The notes beneath the pieces were generated by a model, which was given only the letters and a program-made list of their open reading frames with translations, ran no database searches and was not told the origin of the DNA. The position numbers and the translations under genes were made by a program. 64,000 nucleotides of DNA, taken from contig NZ_CP047650.1 of assembly GCF_009906855.1 (NCBI RefSeq), forward strand, positions 1,488,001 to 1,552,000, given 5' to 3'. Positions 51,980-61,033 of the stretch are shown one piece after another; within the stretch, counting starts at the first letter, position 1; each line of letters opens with the position of its first letter. Source of the stretch: Xylophilus rhododendri (lineage in GTDB: Bacteria; Pseudomonadota; Gammaproteobacteria; Burkholderiales; Burkholderiaceae_C).

Positions 51980-53434
51980 ATGGCCGGCAAGATGGACGCC
52001 AACACCCCCACCGATGCCCGCGCCGGCATGAACGCCCGCACCCGCCTGCTGCTCGAAGGCCCGATCACCCGCACCCTGCTGAAGCTGGCCGCGCCCAATA
52101 TCCTGCTGATCGTGGGCCAGGCCGGCGCCGGGCTGATCGAGACCTTCTTCATCAGCCGCCTGGGCACCGATGCCCTGGCCGGCGCCTCGCTGGTGTTCCC
52201 GGTGGTGATGCTGATGCAGATGATGTCGGGCGGCGCCATCGGCGGCGGCATTGCCTCGGCCATCGCCCGGGCCCTGGGCGGCGGCCGTCGCGACGATGCC
52301 GACCGGCTGGCGGTGCATGCCCTGGCCATCGCGGCGGGCTTCGGCATCGCCTTCAGCCTGATCCTGCTGCTGGGCGGGCCCTGGCTCTACCGCAGCATGG
52401 GCGGGCAGGACGCCTCGCTGCGCGCCGCCCTCACCTACTCCAACGCGATCTTCGCGGGCATCGTGCTGCTGTGGCTCTTCAATGCCCTGGCGGCCGTGAT
52501 GCGCGGAACGGGCAACATGACGGCGCCGGCCATGACCGTGTTCTTCGGCACGCTGGCGCTGGTGCCGCTGTCGCCGCTGCTGATCTTCGGCGCCGGGCCG
52601 GTGCGCGGCATGGGCATCGTGGGCGGGGCCATCGCCATGCTGCTGTATTACGCGGCGGGCTGCCTGGTGCTGGGCTGGCTGGTGCTGTCGGGCCGCAGCG
52701 TGGTCAAGCCTGCGATGGCGCACCTGCGGCTGCGCTGGCCGCTGCTGCGCGACATCCTGAAGGTGGGGCTGGTGGCGGCGCTGGTGACCTTGTCGACCAA
52801 CCTCACCATCATGATCGCCACCGCCTATGTGGGCCGTTTCGGCACGGCGGCGATCGCCGGCTACGGCACCGGATCGCGGCTGGAATACCTGCTGGTGCCG
52901 CTGGTCTTCGGCCTGAGCGCGCCGGTGGTCACCATGGTGGGCACCAACCTCGGCGCCGGGCAGCGCGAGCGGGCGCTGCGTGTGGCCTGGACCGGGGCTG
53001 CCCTGGCCACCGGGCTGACCGAGCTGGTGGGTGTGCTGGCCGCGCTGTTTCCGATGCAGTGGCTGTCGCTCTTCGGCAGCGATCCGGCCATGCTGTCGGC
53101 CGGCGCGCAGTACCTGCGCACGGTCGGGCCGGCCTATGGGTTCTTCGGGCTGGGGCTGTCGCTTTACTTCGCATCGCAGGGCGCCGGGCGCCTGCTCTGG
53201 CCGGTGATGGCCAACGCGGCACGGCTGGCCACGGCGGCCATCGGCAGCGCGCTGGTGCTGCAGGCCGGCGGCGGGCTCGGCGCCATGTTCCTCACCCAGA
53301 CGGTGGCGCTGATGCTGTTCGGGCTGGTGATCGCGGCTGCCGTCTCCGGTGGCGCCTGGTTCGGCCGGCCGGGCTTGCCGCGCACGCCCTCAGGGCTGAT
53401 GTTGCGGCTGGCCGGCAAGAATCCGATGGCTTAG
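51980..53434 (+). CDS. MATE-family multidrug efflux transporter
   Basis: 484-aa inner-membrane protein with about 12 helices in two MatE halves (TLLKLAAPNILLIVGQAGAGLIETFFISRLG opens half 1; LLRDILKVGLVAALVTLSTNLTIMIATAYVGRFG opens half 2). Exports cationic drugs or metabolites using Na+ or H+. Start at ATG 51980 or 51992; no strong ribosome site for either. Its stop overlaps the convergent small gene by four bases. Confidence 0.92.
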   Translation: MAGKMDANTPTDARAGMNARTRLLLEGPITRTLLKLAAPNILLIVGQAGAGLIETFFISRLGTDALAGASLVFPVVMLMQMMSGGAIGGGIASAIARALGGGRRDDADRLAVHALAIAAGFGIAFSLILLLGGPWLYRSMGGQDASLRAALTYSNAIFAGIVLLWLFNALAAVMRGTGNMTAPAMTVFFGTLALVPLSPLLIFGAGPVRGMGIVGGAIAMLLYYAAGCLVLGWLVLSGRSVVKPAMAHLRLRWPLLRDILKVGLVAALVTLSTNLTIMIATAYVGRFGTAAIAGYGTGSRLEYLLVPLVFGLSAPVVTMVGTNLGAGQRERALRVAWTGAALATGLTELVGVLAALFPMQWLSLFGSDPAMLSAGAQYLRTVGPAYGFFGLGLSLYFASQGAGRLLWPVMANAARLATAAIGSALVLQAGGGLGAMFLTQTVALMLFGLVIAAAVSGGAWFGRPGLPRTPSGLMLRLAGKNPMA

Positions 53435-53631
53435 CTCGGCGCCGCGGCGGCACCGCCCTGGATCACCCGCTGCAGCTCGGCCTCGCCCGCGTCATGGGCC
53501 TCCTCGAAACTGCCGTAGTGATGGGCGGCCACCGATACCGGCCTGGAGATGCTGTCCACCAGCATCTCCACCACCACCCAGCGATGGGCCGAGGGGCCGT
53601 CTTCCAGTACCTGCAGGCCGAATCGCTTCAT
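53431..53631 (-). CDS. Small hypothetical protein
   Basis: 66-aa protein, MKRFGLQVLEDGPSAHRWVVVEML..., with AGGAAA upstream of the ATG. Alternating hydrophobic residues and a helical end (SFEEAHDAGEAELQRVIQGG) look like a real small folded protein. No recognised family. It lies 26 bp downstream of the DUF6232-like gene on the same strand. Confidence 0.6.
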   Translation of the reverse strand: MKRFGLQVLEDGPSAHRWVVVEMLVDSISRPVSVAAHHYGSFEEAHDAGEAELQRVIQGGAAAAPS

Positions 53632-53657
53632 GGGATTTCCTGGTGGATGGCCGGATT

Positions 53658-54110
53658 TCAGCCGTGGGCTGCGCGGCCGACGTTCCAGGTCGCGGTTGCC
53701 GGCAGGCGGCGGCGCACGATGGCCAGCCGCGTGGCCTTGACCACCGCCGACACCAGGCGGCCATCGCGCGAACGCAGGATTTCCTGCTCGCCTGACAGTG
53801 TCGTCAGCACGATGGTGTGGCTCTGGAAGCTGCCCACCAGCCGCACCACCGCGGCCGACAGCAGCGCGAGCACGCCGGCGAAGGCGGCCATGCCCACATC
53901 GGCCGGCGAATTGATCAGCTCGCCGATGGCCCACAACACGAAGAGCACGGCGAAGGCGAAAGGCACCGACTTGCCGACATAACTGGATTCCGACTGCACC
54001 CGCACCTCCTGCGCGAGGCTCAGCGGATGGGCGATGCCATCGATGACGACGCGGCGTTCGGTGACCAGAACGTCGCCTTGCTCGAACAGAACGGTTTCCT
54101 GGGGGCTCAT
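53658..54110 (-). CDS. Two-helix membrane protein with PH-like domain (probable DUF6232)
   Basis: 150-aa protein: an N-terminal beta segment (DVLVTERRVVIDGIAHPLSLAQEVRV), two membrane helices (about 47-66 and 72-93), and a C-terminal beta segment (HTIVLTTLSGEQEILRSRDGRLVSAVVKAT). This layout matches DUF6232, small proteins of unknown function. Family assignment is from memory of the pattern only. Confidence 0.65.
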   Translation of the reverse strand: MSPQETVLFEQGDVLVTERRVVIDGIAHPLSLAQEVRVQSESSYVGKSVPFAFAVLFVLWAIGELINSPADVGMAAFAGVLALLSAAVVRLVGSFQSHTIVLTTLSGEQEILRSRDGRLVSAVVKATRLAIVRRRLPATATWNVGRAAHG

Positions 54111-54215
54111 GGTGGGTGTTGCCGGGAAGCTGAAGGATTGCCGACTATGGCCACGCCCGCTCGCCCGCGCCTGTAGGCGATGGCCGCATAACAGACTCGG
54201 CCAATCCGCCCAGGC

Positions 54216-54461
54216 TCAGGCCGGATCGTCGGCCTGCCCGGCCTGCAGCGCGGCCATGCGGCGCTGCAGTTCCAGGGCCTGGGCCTCGGCCTCGCGCTGC
54301 CGGCGTGCCGATTCCTCGTCCGCCCGCCGCGCATCTTCCCCGGGCGGCCAGAGGCCGTGGCCGCTGGCGACCATCACGGCGAGCGCGCTGAGCTGCGCGC
54401 CGGCTTCCGCCTCCAGCTCATGCCAGGGAGACGGCGCGCTCGGGTCGGGGGTGGAAGACAT
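54216..54461 (-). CDS. Small hypothetical protein with C-terminal helix
   Basis: 81-aa protein starting MSSTPDPSAPSPWHELEAEAGAQ; the C-terminal half is Ala/Glu/Arg-rich and probably a coiled coil (ADEESARRQREAEAQALEL). No known domain. It sits before the divergent pqi operon. Moderate doubt that it is expressed, since composition is GC-rich and no strong ribosome site is seen. Confidence 0.45.
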   Translation of the reverse strand: MSSTPDPSAPSPWHELEAEAGAQLSALAVMVASGHGLWPPGEDARRADEESARRQREAEAQALELQRRMAALQAGQADDPA

Positions 54462-54621
54462 GGGCGGCACCGTACGCAATCGCCGGGCCAGGGTCAATAG
54501 TCGGGCCGAAAGACCATGGCAAGCGCAGCAGGCCCGGCCCGCGCCGGGCCTTGCGGCGACTCCAGCACGGGGGTCCGGCCGACACGGCGGGGCGCGGCCG
54601 CGCGGGCATACTCGCTGTCCC

Positions 54622-55275
54622 ATGCTCGAAGTCCCCGATGCGATCGTCTGCGAAAGCTGCGACACCGTCTGGCGCCGCACACCGCTGCGCCCGCGCGAGG
54701 TGTCGCACTGCCGCGTCTGCGGCGCCGAACTCGACCGCCATGCCGGCGCGCACCGGCGCCGCCTGCTGCCGCTGTCGGTGGCCAGCCTGATCACCTTCGC
54801 GGTGGCCAACCTGTTTCCCATCGTCGAGATCGAGTTGCGCGGCCGCACCAGCCAGACCACGCTGGCCGGCGCCGTGGTGGCGCTGGCGGCCGAGGGCCGC
54901 TCGCTGGTGGCGCTGCTGGTGCTGGCCACCACCATCGTGTTTCCGCTGATGCAGCTGCTCATCCTCATCTGGCTGCTGGTGCCGCGCGCCCCGCGCGAGT
55001 TGCCCGGCGGCTTCGCCTGGATGGTGCGCACCATGCAGAGCCTGCGGCCCTGGGGCATGGTGGAGGTGTTCCTGCTCGGCGTGCTGGTGGCGCTGATCAA
55101 GCTCTCTGGCCTGGCCAAGGTGCTGCCCGGGCCGGCCCTGTTCGCCTTCGCGGCGCTGACGGTGCTGCTGACCGCCGTGCTGTCCTTCGATCCGCGCGGC
55201 TTCTGGGATATGGTGGCCACGCCCTCCGCCCGCGCCGGCCGTGCCGGACGGCGCGGCCAGGACAGCGCCGCATGA
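54622..55275 (+). CDS. pqiA: Paraquat-inducible protein A, first half-size copy
   Basis: 217-aa inner-membrane protein of the PqiA/LetA family with a zinc ribbon (CESCDTVW...CRVCGAEL) then four helices. It is a partner of the MCE tunnel protein PqiB in phospholipid transfer between inner and outer membrane. E. coli PqiA carries two such domains in one ~417-aa chain; here each domain is its own gene. ATG at 54622 fits the zinc-ribbon start. It overlaps the next gene by ATGA. Confidence 0.93.
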   Translation: MLEVPDAIVCESCDTVWRRTPLRPREVSHCRVCGAELDRHAGAHRRRLLPLSVASLITFAVANLFPIVEIELRGRTSQTTLAGAVVALAAEGRSLVALLVLATTIVFPLMQLLILIWLLVPRAPRELPGGFAWMVRTMQSLRPWGMVEVFLLGVLVALIKLSGLAKVLPGPALFAFAALTVLLTAVLSFDPRGFWDMVATPSARAGRAGRRGQDSAA

Positions 55276-55922
55276 CGGCCGACCCGTCGCAGCCGCCCCT
55301 GCGCGCCATCGACGCCGGCCTGCTGCCCTGCCGCTACTGCGGCACCGTCTGGCGGCAGGCGCAGGAAGGCCAGGCCTGCGAACGCTGCGGCACCGTGCTG
55401 CATGCACGCAAGCCCGACAGCCTCAACCGCACCTGGGCGCTGCTGATCGCCGCGGCCGTGATGTACCTGCCGGCCAACCTGCTGCCGGTGATGATCACCC
55501 GTTCCCTCTTCGGCACGCAGAGCGACACCATCCTCAGCGGCATCATCTTCTTCTGGGTCAGCGGCTCCTACGGCATCGCCGCCATCATCTTCGTGGCCAG
55601 TTTCCTGGTGCCGCTGTTCAAGCTGGCGGCGCTCTTCGTGCTGCTGGTCAACGCCGGACGGCGCAGCGACTGGCGGCAAGAGGAGCGCTCCAAGCTCTAC
55701 CACGTGATCGAGGTCATCGGCCGCTGGTCCATGCTCGATGTGTTCGTGGTGGCCCTGCTCAGCGGCCTGGTGCGCATCCAGGGCTTTGCCGAGATCACCG
55801 CCGGCCTGGGCATCGCCGCCTTCGCCTCGGTGGTGGTGCTGACCATGCTGGCCTCCCTGAGTTTCGATTCCAAGCTGACCTGGGACGGGCGTCCCTCTGC
55901 GAAAGGCAAGACAAATCCATGA
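55272..55922 (+). CDS. pqiA: Paraquat-inducible protein A, second half-size copy
   Basis: 216-aa PqiA-family protein with zinc ribbon CRYCGTVW...CERCGTVL and four helices (about 53-75, 97-120, 150-170, 175-195), including the conserved PANLLPVM and FLVPLFKLAALF. It corresponds to the second domain of E. coli PqiA and presumably pairs with the first copy. ATGA overlaps at both ends show tight coupling with the neighbours. Confidence 0.93.
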   Translation: MTADPSQPPLRAIDAGLLPCRYCGTVWRQAQEGQACERCGTVLHARKPDSLNRTWALLIAAAVMYLPANLLPVMITRSLFGTQSDTILSGIIFFWVSGSYGIAAIIFVASFLVPLFKLAALFVLLVNAGRRSDWRQEERSKLYHVIEVIGRWSMLDVFVVALLSGLVRIQGFAEITAGLGIAAFASVVVLTMLASLSFDSKLTWDGRPSAKGKTNP

Positions 55923-57598
55923 ATGGTGACGACACCCAGCCCCCGGCCGCGCCCCTGCCGGCAGACGCGCCGACGGCGCCAACCGCGGCCGCACCGCCCG
56001 CGCTGGAGGCGCCGCGCGTGGCGCGCCGCCGCAACTGGCTGCCCTCGCTGATCTGGCTGATCCCCATCGTGGCCGCGCTGGTCGGCCTGACGCTGGTGGC
56101 CAAGGTGCTGATGGGCCGCGGCCCGGAGGTCGAGGTCAACTTCAAGACCGCCGAAGGCCTGGAGGCCGGCAAGACCGCCGTGAAGTACAAGGACGTGCAG
56201 ATCGGCGTGGTGCAGAGCCTGCGCCTGGCCAAGGACCGCTCCCATGTGCGGGTGGTGCTGCAGCTGTCCAAGGACGCCGACAGCTTCACCGCCAAGGACA
56301 CCAGCTTCTGGGTGGTGCGGCCGCGGCTGGACACCAGCGGCATCTCGGGCCTGACCACGCTGCTGTCGGGTGCCTACATCGTCGCCGACCCCGGCGTGGC
56401 GGAGGAAACCGCCAGCGAGTTCACAGGCCTGGAGACACCGCCCATCGTCACCAGCGACGCCTCGGGCAAGCAGTTCTCGCTGCATGCCGACGACATCGGC
56501 TCGCTCGATGTCGGCTCGCCGGTCTACTACCGCCGCATCAAGGTCGGCCAGGTGGCGGCCTACGAGCTGGATCCGCAGGGCAAGGGCGTGAACCTGCGCA
56601 TCTTCGTCAACAGCCCCTACGACCGCTTCGTCGGCACCAACACCCGCTTCTGGCATGCCAGCGGCATCGACATGCAGCTGGGCTCCGGCGGCCTGACGCT
56701 GCACACCCAGTCGCTGGCCACCATCGTGCTGGGCGGCATCGCCTTCCGTGCGCCGGACGACAACAACGGCGCGGAGGCCAAGGAGAACACCGCCTTCGCC
56801 CTGGCCGGCGACGAGAGCACCGCGCTGAAGCCGCCGGACGGCCCCTCCAAGACCGTGCTGCTCTACTTCAACCAGTCGCTGCGCGGCCTGCAGCCGGGCG
56901 CCTCGGTGGACTTCCGCGGCGTGGAGATCGGCGAGGTGAAATCGATAGGCGTGGAGTTCGACCGCAAGACCCGCGAGTTCCGCATGCCGGTGCTGGTGCA
57001 GATCTACCCCGACCGGCTGCGCCGCAAGGGCGACGACGCCGCGCCGGAATCCAAGTACACCCAGGACCAGCAGGTGCGCTACCTCGTCAGCAAGGGCATG
57101 CGTGCCCAGCTGCGCAGCGGCAACCTGCTGACCGGCCAGCTCTATGTGGCGGTGGACTTCTTCCCCAAGGCGCCGCCGGCCCAGATCGACACCGACAAGG
57201 ACCCGATCGAGCTGCCCACCATGTCCGGCAGCCTGGATGCGCTGCAGTCGCAGGTGCAGGAGATCGTCGGCAAGGTCAACAAGGTGCCCTTCGACGAGAT
57301 CGGGCAGGACCTGCGCAAGTCGCTGGCCGAACTCAACAAGACCCTGGCCGGCACCGAGAAGCTGACCCGCACGCTGAACAACGACGTGGCGCCCGAGGTG
57401 ACCGCCGCCGTGAAGGATGCCCGCAAGACCATCACCAGCGCCGAGCGCACCCTGGCCCAGGACTCGCCCCTGCAGCAGGACGTGCGCGAGACGCTGGAAG
57501 AGTTGAAGCGCACCTCCGCCTCGGTGCGCACCCTGGCCGACTACCTGGAACGCCATCCCGAATCGCTGCTGCGCGGCAAACCGGACGACAAGAAATGA
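55919..57598 (+). CDS. pqiB: PqiB-like MCE-domain intermembrane transport protein
   Basis: 559-aa protein with one N-terminal membrane anchor (about 41-63) and three MCE domains (about 68-155, 180-245 and 305-395) followed by a long helix (KVNKVPFDEIGQDLRKSL onward). PqiB hexamers form a periplasm-spanning lipid tunnel. Each MCE repeat shows the G-L-x-x-G-x-x-V/x-Y/F-x-x-V pattern. Overlaps pqiA and pqiC by ATGA. Confidence 0.94.
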   Translation: MNGDDTQPPAAPLPADAPTAPTAAAPPALEAPRVARRRNWLPSLIWLIPIVAALVGLTLVAKVLMGRGPEVEVNFKTAEGLEAGKTAVKYKDVQIGVVQSLRLAKDRSHVRVVLQLSKDADSFTAKDTSFWVVRPRLDTSGISGLTTLLSGAYIVADPGVAEETASEFTGLETPPIVTSDASGKQFSLHADDIGSLDVGSPVYYRRIKVGQVAAYELDPQGKGVNLRIFVNSPYDRFVGTNTRFWHASGIDMQLGSGGLTLHTQSLATIVLGGIAFRAPDDNNGAEAKENTAFALAGDESTALKPPDGPSKTVLLYFNQSLRGLQPGASVDFRGVEIGEVKSIGVEFDRKTREFRMPVLVQIYPDRLRRKGDDAAPESKYTQDQQVRYLVSKGMRAQLRSGNLLTGQLYVAVDFFPKAPPAQIDTDKDPIELPTMSGSLDALQSQVQEIVGKVNKVPFDEIGQDLRKSLAELNKTLAGTEKLTRTLNNDVAPEVTAAVKDARKTITSAERTLAQDSPLQQDVRETLEELKRTSASVRTLADYLERHPESLLRGKPDDKK

Positions 57599-58221
57599 AG
57601 CTTCGCCACGCCACGCTCCTGGCCTGTGTATCGGCCCTGGCTCTGGCCGCCGCCGGCTGCGCCAGCAGCGAGAAAGAGCGCTACTACACCCTGGCCGCGC
57701 CGGCCCTGGCCAGCGCACCGGCCATCGCGGCCGGCGGCGCCCCGCTCTACATCGACATGGGCGCCGTCGCCTTGCCCGAACGCCTGGCCCGCCAGCAGAT
57801 GCTGGTGCGCCAGGACAGCGACGGCGCCGAAATGCGCCTGCTGGAGAAGAGCCGCTGGGCCTCCTCGCTCGAAAACGAGATGCGCGATGCGCTGGCCGCC
57901 GGCGTGGCCGCGCGCCTGGGCGCCATCGACGTGACCCGCCAGCCGCGCGCCGGCCAGCAGCCGACATGGCGCATCGCCGTGCGGGTGCAGCGCTTCGACG
58001 CGGTGGAAGACAGCCGGCTCGACGCCGCCTTCAGCTGGAACCTGCGCCGCTCGGACCTGGACCGCAACCTCAACTGCGCCTGGTCCACGACGCAGCCGGT
58101 CGGCGCCGGCATCCCCGCCCTGGCCGAGGGAGCGCAGCGCGCAACGGCCCAGGCGGCCGAAGCCATCGCCCGGCAGATCGCCGCCTTGCAGGCCGATCCG
58201 GCCGCCGCCTGCCTTCGCTGA
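57595..58221 (+). CDS. pqiC: PqiC-like outer-membrane lipoprotein
   Basis: 208-aa lipoprotein with lipobox (AAAGC) and the ABC-type transport auxiliary domain (formerly DUF330): RYYTLAAP, YIDMGAVALPERLARQQMLVR, ASSLENEMRDAL. PqiC docks the PqiB tunnel to the outer membrane. Last gene of the four-gene operon, starting inside the pqiB stop. Confidence 0.92.
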   Translation: MKLRHATLLACVSALALAAAGCASSEKERYYTLAAPALASAPAIAAGGAPLYIDMGAVALPERLARQQMLVRQDSDGAEMRLLEKSRWASSLENEMRDALAAGVAARLGAIDVTRQPRAGQQPTWRIAVRVQRFDAVEDSRLDAAFSWNLRRSDLDRNLNCAWSTTQPVGAGIPALAEGAQRATAQAAEAIARQIAALQADPAAACLR

Positions 58222-58311
58222 AAACCAAACAAGCAGCGCCGTTTTTCTTCGTTCCCGCAGGCCGGGGGCCGGCCTAACCTTCGTCGCATTCCAAGCGAAG
58301 GAGAAGCCCCC

Positions 58312-59838
58312 GTGACCACCCGCCTGCCCCGTCTCAAGAGTTCGCGTTCGGCCGCCGTCAAGGCGCGGCTGGACCATCCGGTGATCGACACCGACGTGCA
58401 TGTCAACGACTACACGCCGGCGCTCGAAGACTATGTGCAGCACTACGGCGGCAGCGCCCTGGTGGATGCCTTGCGCAAGTCGCTCGGCGGCCGTTTCGCC
58501 ACCCGTTCGGCCGCCGGCAAGGACTGGTACCAGCAGACCCCGGAGGAACGCCAGCACCACCGCACCCTGCGTGCCCCGTGGTGGGCCCGGGTCACCCGCA
58601 ACACCCTGGACCTGGCCACCTACACCCTGCCCGAGCTGCTGGCCGAGCGCCTGGCCGAACAGGGCGCGGACTATTCCATCCTCTTTCCCAACGACGTGCT
58701 GGCCCCGGCCGCCGCCAGCGACGAATTCCGCCAGCCGCTGCACCGCGCGATCAACCACTTCCATGCCGATGTGTGGAAAAAGCATGCGCACCGCCTGACA
58801 CCCGTCGCCGGCATCCCGCTCAACACGCCGCAGGAGGGCATCGAGGAGCTGGAGTTCGCCGTCAAGACACTCGGCCTGAAGGTGATCAACATCGCCGGCG
58901 GCGTGCGCCGGCCCATCCCTTCCATCGCCGAGAAATACCCCAAGGCCGAGCATCCGGACGTGGCGCGCCACGCCAGCTACACAGACTTCTACGGCATCGA
59001 CAGCCCGCACGACTACGACCCCTTCTGGGCCAAGGTGGTGGAGCTGGGCGTGCCGGTCACCACCCACTACGGCAGCCAGGGCTGGACCGGGCGGCAGTCC
59101 ACCAGCAACTACATGTTCAACCACATCGGCCACTTCGCGGACGGCTCGCAGGCCTTCGCCAAGGCCTTGTTCTTCGGCGGCGTCACCCGACGTTTTCCGC
59201 AGCTGCGGGTGGCCCTGCTGGAAGGCGGCGCGGACTGGGGCTCGCATGTCTACACCCACCTGGTGGACCGCTTCGAGAAACGCAACCGCCACGCCATCCA
59301 GAACTACAACCCGGCCCATGCGGACATCGAACTGCTGGCCGCCCTGTTCGAGGAATACGGGGGCGAACTCACCAAGGGCCGGCCGGTGGACAAGGCCACG
59401 CTGCTGCGCGACAGCCTGGGGGTGTCGGCCCTGCCGCACAGCCGCGATCCGGTGGGGGATGAACTCGACGACTTCCTGGCCGCCGGCATCCAGAGCGTGG
59501 AGGACATCCGCGAGCGCTGGGTGAAGCCCTTCTACTTCGGCGCCGAGGCCGACGACCGCACGGTGGCCGCCGCCTTCAACACCAAGGTGAACCCGCTGGG
59601 CACGCAGATCAATGCGATCTGGTCCTCGGACATCGGCCACTGGGACGTGCCCGACCTCACCGAGCCCCTGGCCGAAAGCTGGGACCTGGTGGAGCAGGGC
59701 GTGATCAGCGCGGAGGACTTCCGCTCGCTGGTCTTTTCCAATCCCTACCGCTTCTATACCGAGGCCAATCCGGACTTCTTCCGGGGCACCGACATCGCCG
59801 CCAAGGTGAGTGACCAGTCGCAGGTGCAGGGCGGCTGA
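58312..59838 (+). CDS. Amidohydrolase-2 family metal hydrolase/decarboxylase
   Basis: 508-aa TIM-barrel protein of the amidohydrolase-2 family (ACMSD/gamma-resorcylate decarboxylase relatives). N-terminal metal motif DTDVHVND (D28, H30), later His in TTHYGSQGW and an Asp in the C-terminal ATTIWSSDIGHWD-like segment (IWSSDIGHWDVPD). GTG start with AAGGAG eight bases upstream. It precedes the sulfonate-type transporter by 91 bp on the same strand and may act on its substrate. Exact reaction unknown: could be hydrolysis or decarboxylation. Confidence 0.85.
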   Translation: MTTRLPRLKSSRSAAVKARLDHPVIDTDVHVNDYTPALEDYVQHYGGSALVDALRKSLGGRFATRSAAGKDWYQQTPEERQHHRTLRAPWWARVTRNTLDLATYTLPELLAERLAEQGADYSILFPNDVLAPAAASDEFRQPLHRAINHFHADVWKKHAHRLTPVAGIPLNTPQEGIEELEFAVKTLGLKVINIAGGVRRPIPSIAEKYPKAEHPDVARHASYTDFYGIDSPHDYDPFWAKVVELGVPVTTHYGSQGWTGRQSTSNYMFNHIGHFADGSQAFAKALFFGGVTRRFPQLRVALLEGGADWGSHVYTHLVDRFEKRNRHAIQNYNPAHADIELLAALFEEYGGELTKGRPVDKATLLRDSLGVSALPHSRDPVGDELDDFLAAGIQSVEDIRERWVKPFYFGAEADDRTVAAAFNTKVNPLGTQINAIWSSDIGHWDVPDLTEPLAESWDLVEQGVISAEDFRSLVFSNPYRFYTEANPDFFRGTDIAAKVSDQSQVQGG

Positions 59839-59929
59839 GCCGGCCCCGCTTTTCCTTCCATCCATCTCCAGGCAGGCGCCGCATCCGCGCGGCGTCCGGC
59901 CGCTGCATTGCCCGAACAAAGGTCCTGTC

Positions 59930-61027
59930 ATGACTCTCCCCGCCTCCTTCCCGCGCCGCGCCATCCTGGCCGCCGTCACCCTCTCCATCGCCGGCCTGGC
60001 CCAGGCCGCACCGGATGTCATCCGCATCGGCGTGGCCAGCGCCGGCGGCGGCGAGCCCGTCACCTGGGGCGGCTCGCCGGGCGGCGTGGTGCGGGTGAAC
60101 AACTGGCTGGAAGACGCCTTCAAGGGCACGAACACCAAGGTCGAATGGCTGTTCTTCAAGGGCGCCGGTCCGGCGGTGAACGAAGCGCTTTCGAACAAGC
60201 AGATCGACTTCGCCTACCAGGGCGACCTGCCCGCCGTGGTCGGCCGGGCCAATGGCCTGAAGACCAGGCTGCTGGTGGCCAGCGGCACCCGCAACAACTC
60301 CTATGTGGTGGTGCCGCCGCAATCGGACATCCACGACATCAAGGGCCTGAAGGACCGCAAGGTCTCGATCTTCCGCGGCACCAACGGCCACCTGGTGGCG
60401 ATCAATGTGCTGGCCGGGGCGGGCCTCACCGAACGTGACCTGAAGGCCGTCAACCTCGACTCCGGCAGCGCCCAGGCCGCCCTGGTCTCCAACGGCGTGG
60501 ACGCGGCCTTCGGCGGCTACGAATGGTTCAAGGTGCGCGACCAGGGCCTGGCCAAGGTGATCTACACCACCCAGGGCAAGGACCCGGCACTGACCCGCCA
60601 GGCCGCGCTGCTGGTGCGCGAGGAATTCGAGAAGGCCAACCCGGCCGAGGTGCAGAAGGTGGTCGATACCTTCGTGCGTGCGGCCGACTGGGCATCGGAC
60701 GAGAAGAACCGCACCGAGCTGTTCCGCATCTGGGCGCGCAGCGGCACGCCGCTGCCTTCGTGGGAAGCCGAGTTCGACAAGCAGACGCTGGCCGAACGCA
60801 ATTCGCCGCTGCTCGACGACTTCATCGTGGCCCGCTACCGCGCCGTGTCGGAGGACGCGGCCAAACTCAAGCTGATCCGCCGGCCGGTATCGCTCGACGG
60901 CTGGTTCGAGCCGCGTTACCTGCAGGCCGCCCTGCAGCAGCAGGGCCTGCAGAAGCGCTGGACGGCCTTCGATGCCAAGGGCCAGCCCAAGGCGGGTTCC
61001 GCCGCCACTCCGCTCGCTTCGCGCTGA
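59930..61027 (+). CDS. Sulfonate/nitrate-type ABC transporter substrate-binding protein (SsuA-like)
   Basis: 365-aa periplasmic receptor. Signal peptide with cleavage near AQA, then PDVIRIGVASAGGGEPVTWGG and VEWLFFKGAGPAVNEALSNKQIDFAYQGDLPAVVGRANG, typical of the SsuA/TauA group, followed by DLKAVNLDSGSAQAALVSNGVDAAFGG. ATG at 59930 is fixed by the signal peptide. First gene of an ABC operon with two permeases, an ATPase and a monooxygenase. Confidence 0.92.
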   Translation: MTLPASFPRRAILAAVTLSIAGLAQAAPDVIRIGVASAGGGEPVTWGGSPGGVVRVNNWLEDAFKGTNTKVEWLFFKGAGPAVNEALSNKQIDFAYQGDLPAVVGRANGLKTRLLVASGTRNNSYVVVPPQSDIHDIKGLKDRKVSIFRGTNGHLVAINVLAGAGLTERDLKAVNLDSGSAQAALVSNGVDAAFGGYEWFKVRDQGLAKVIYTTQGKDPALTRQAALLVREEFEKANPAEVQKVVDTFVRAADWASDEKNRTELFRIWARSGTPLPSWEAEFDKQTLAERNSPLLDDFIVARYRAVSEDAAKLKLIRRPVSLDGWFEPRYLQAALQQQGLQKRWTAFDAKGQPKAGSAATPLASR

Positions 61028-61033
61028 TCCGCC

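Noticed and set aside
57541-60198. 885-codon minus-strand open frame across pqiC and the amidohydrolase
   Set aside because: Antisense shadow of real genes with no recognisable domain; GC-rich codon bias keeps it open.
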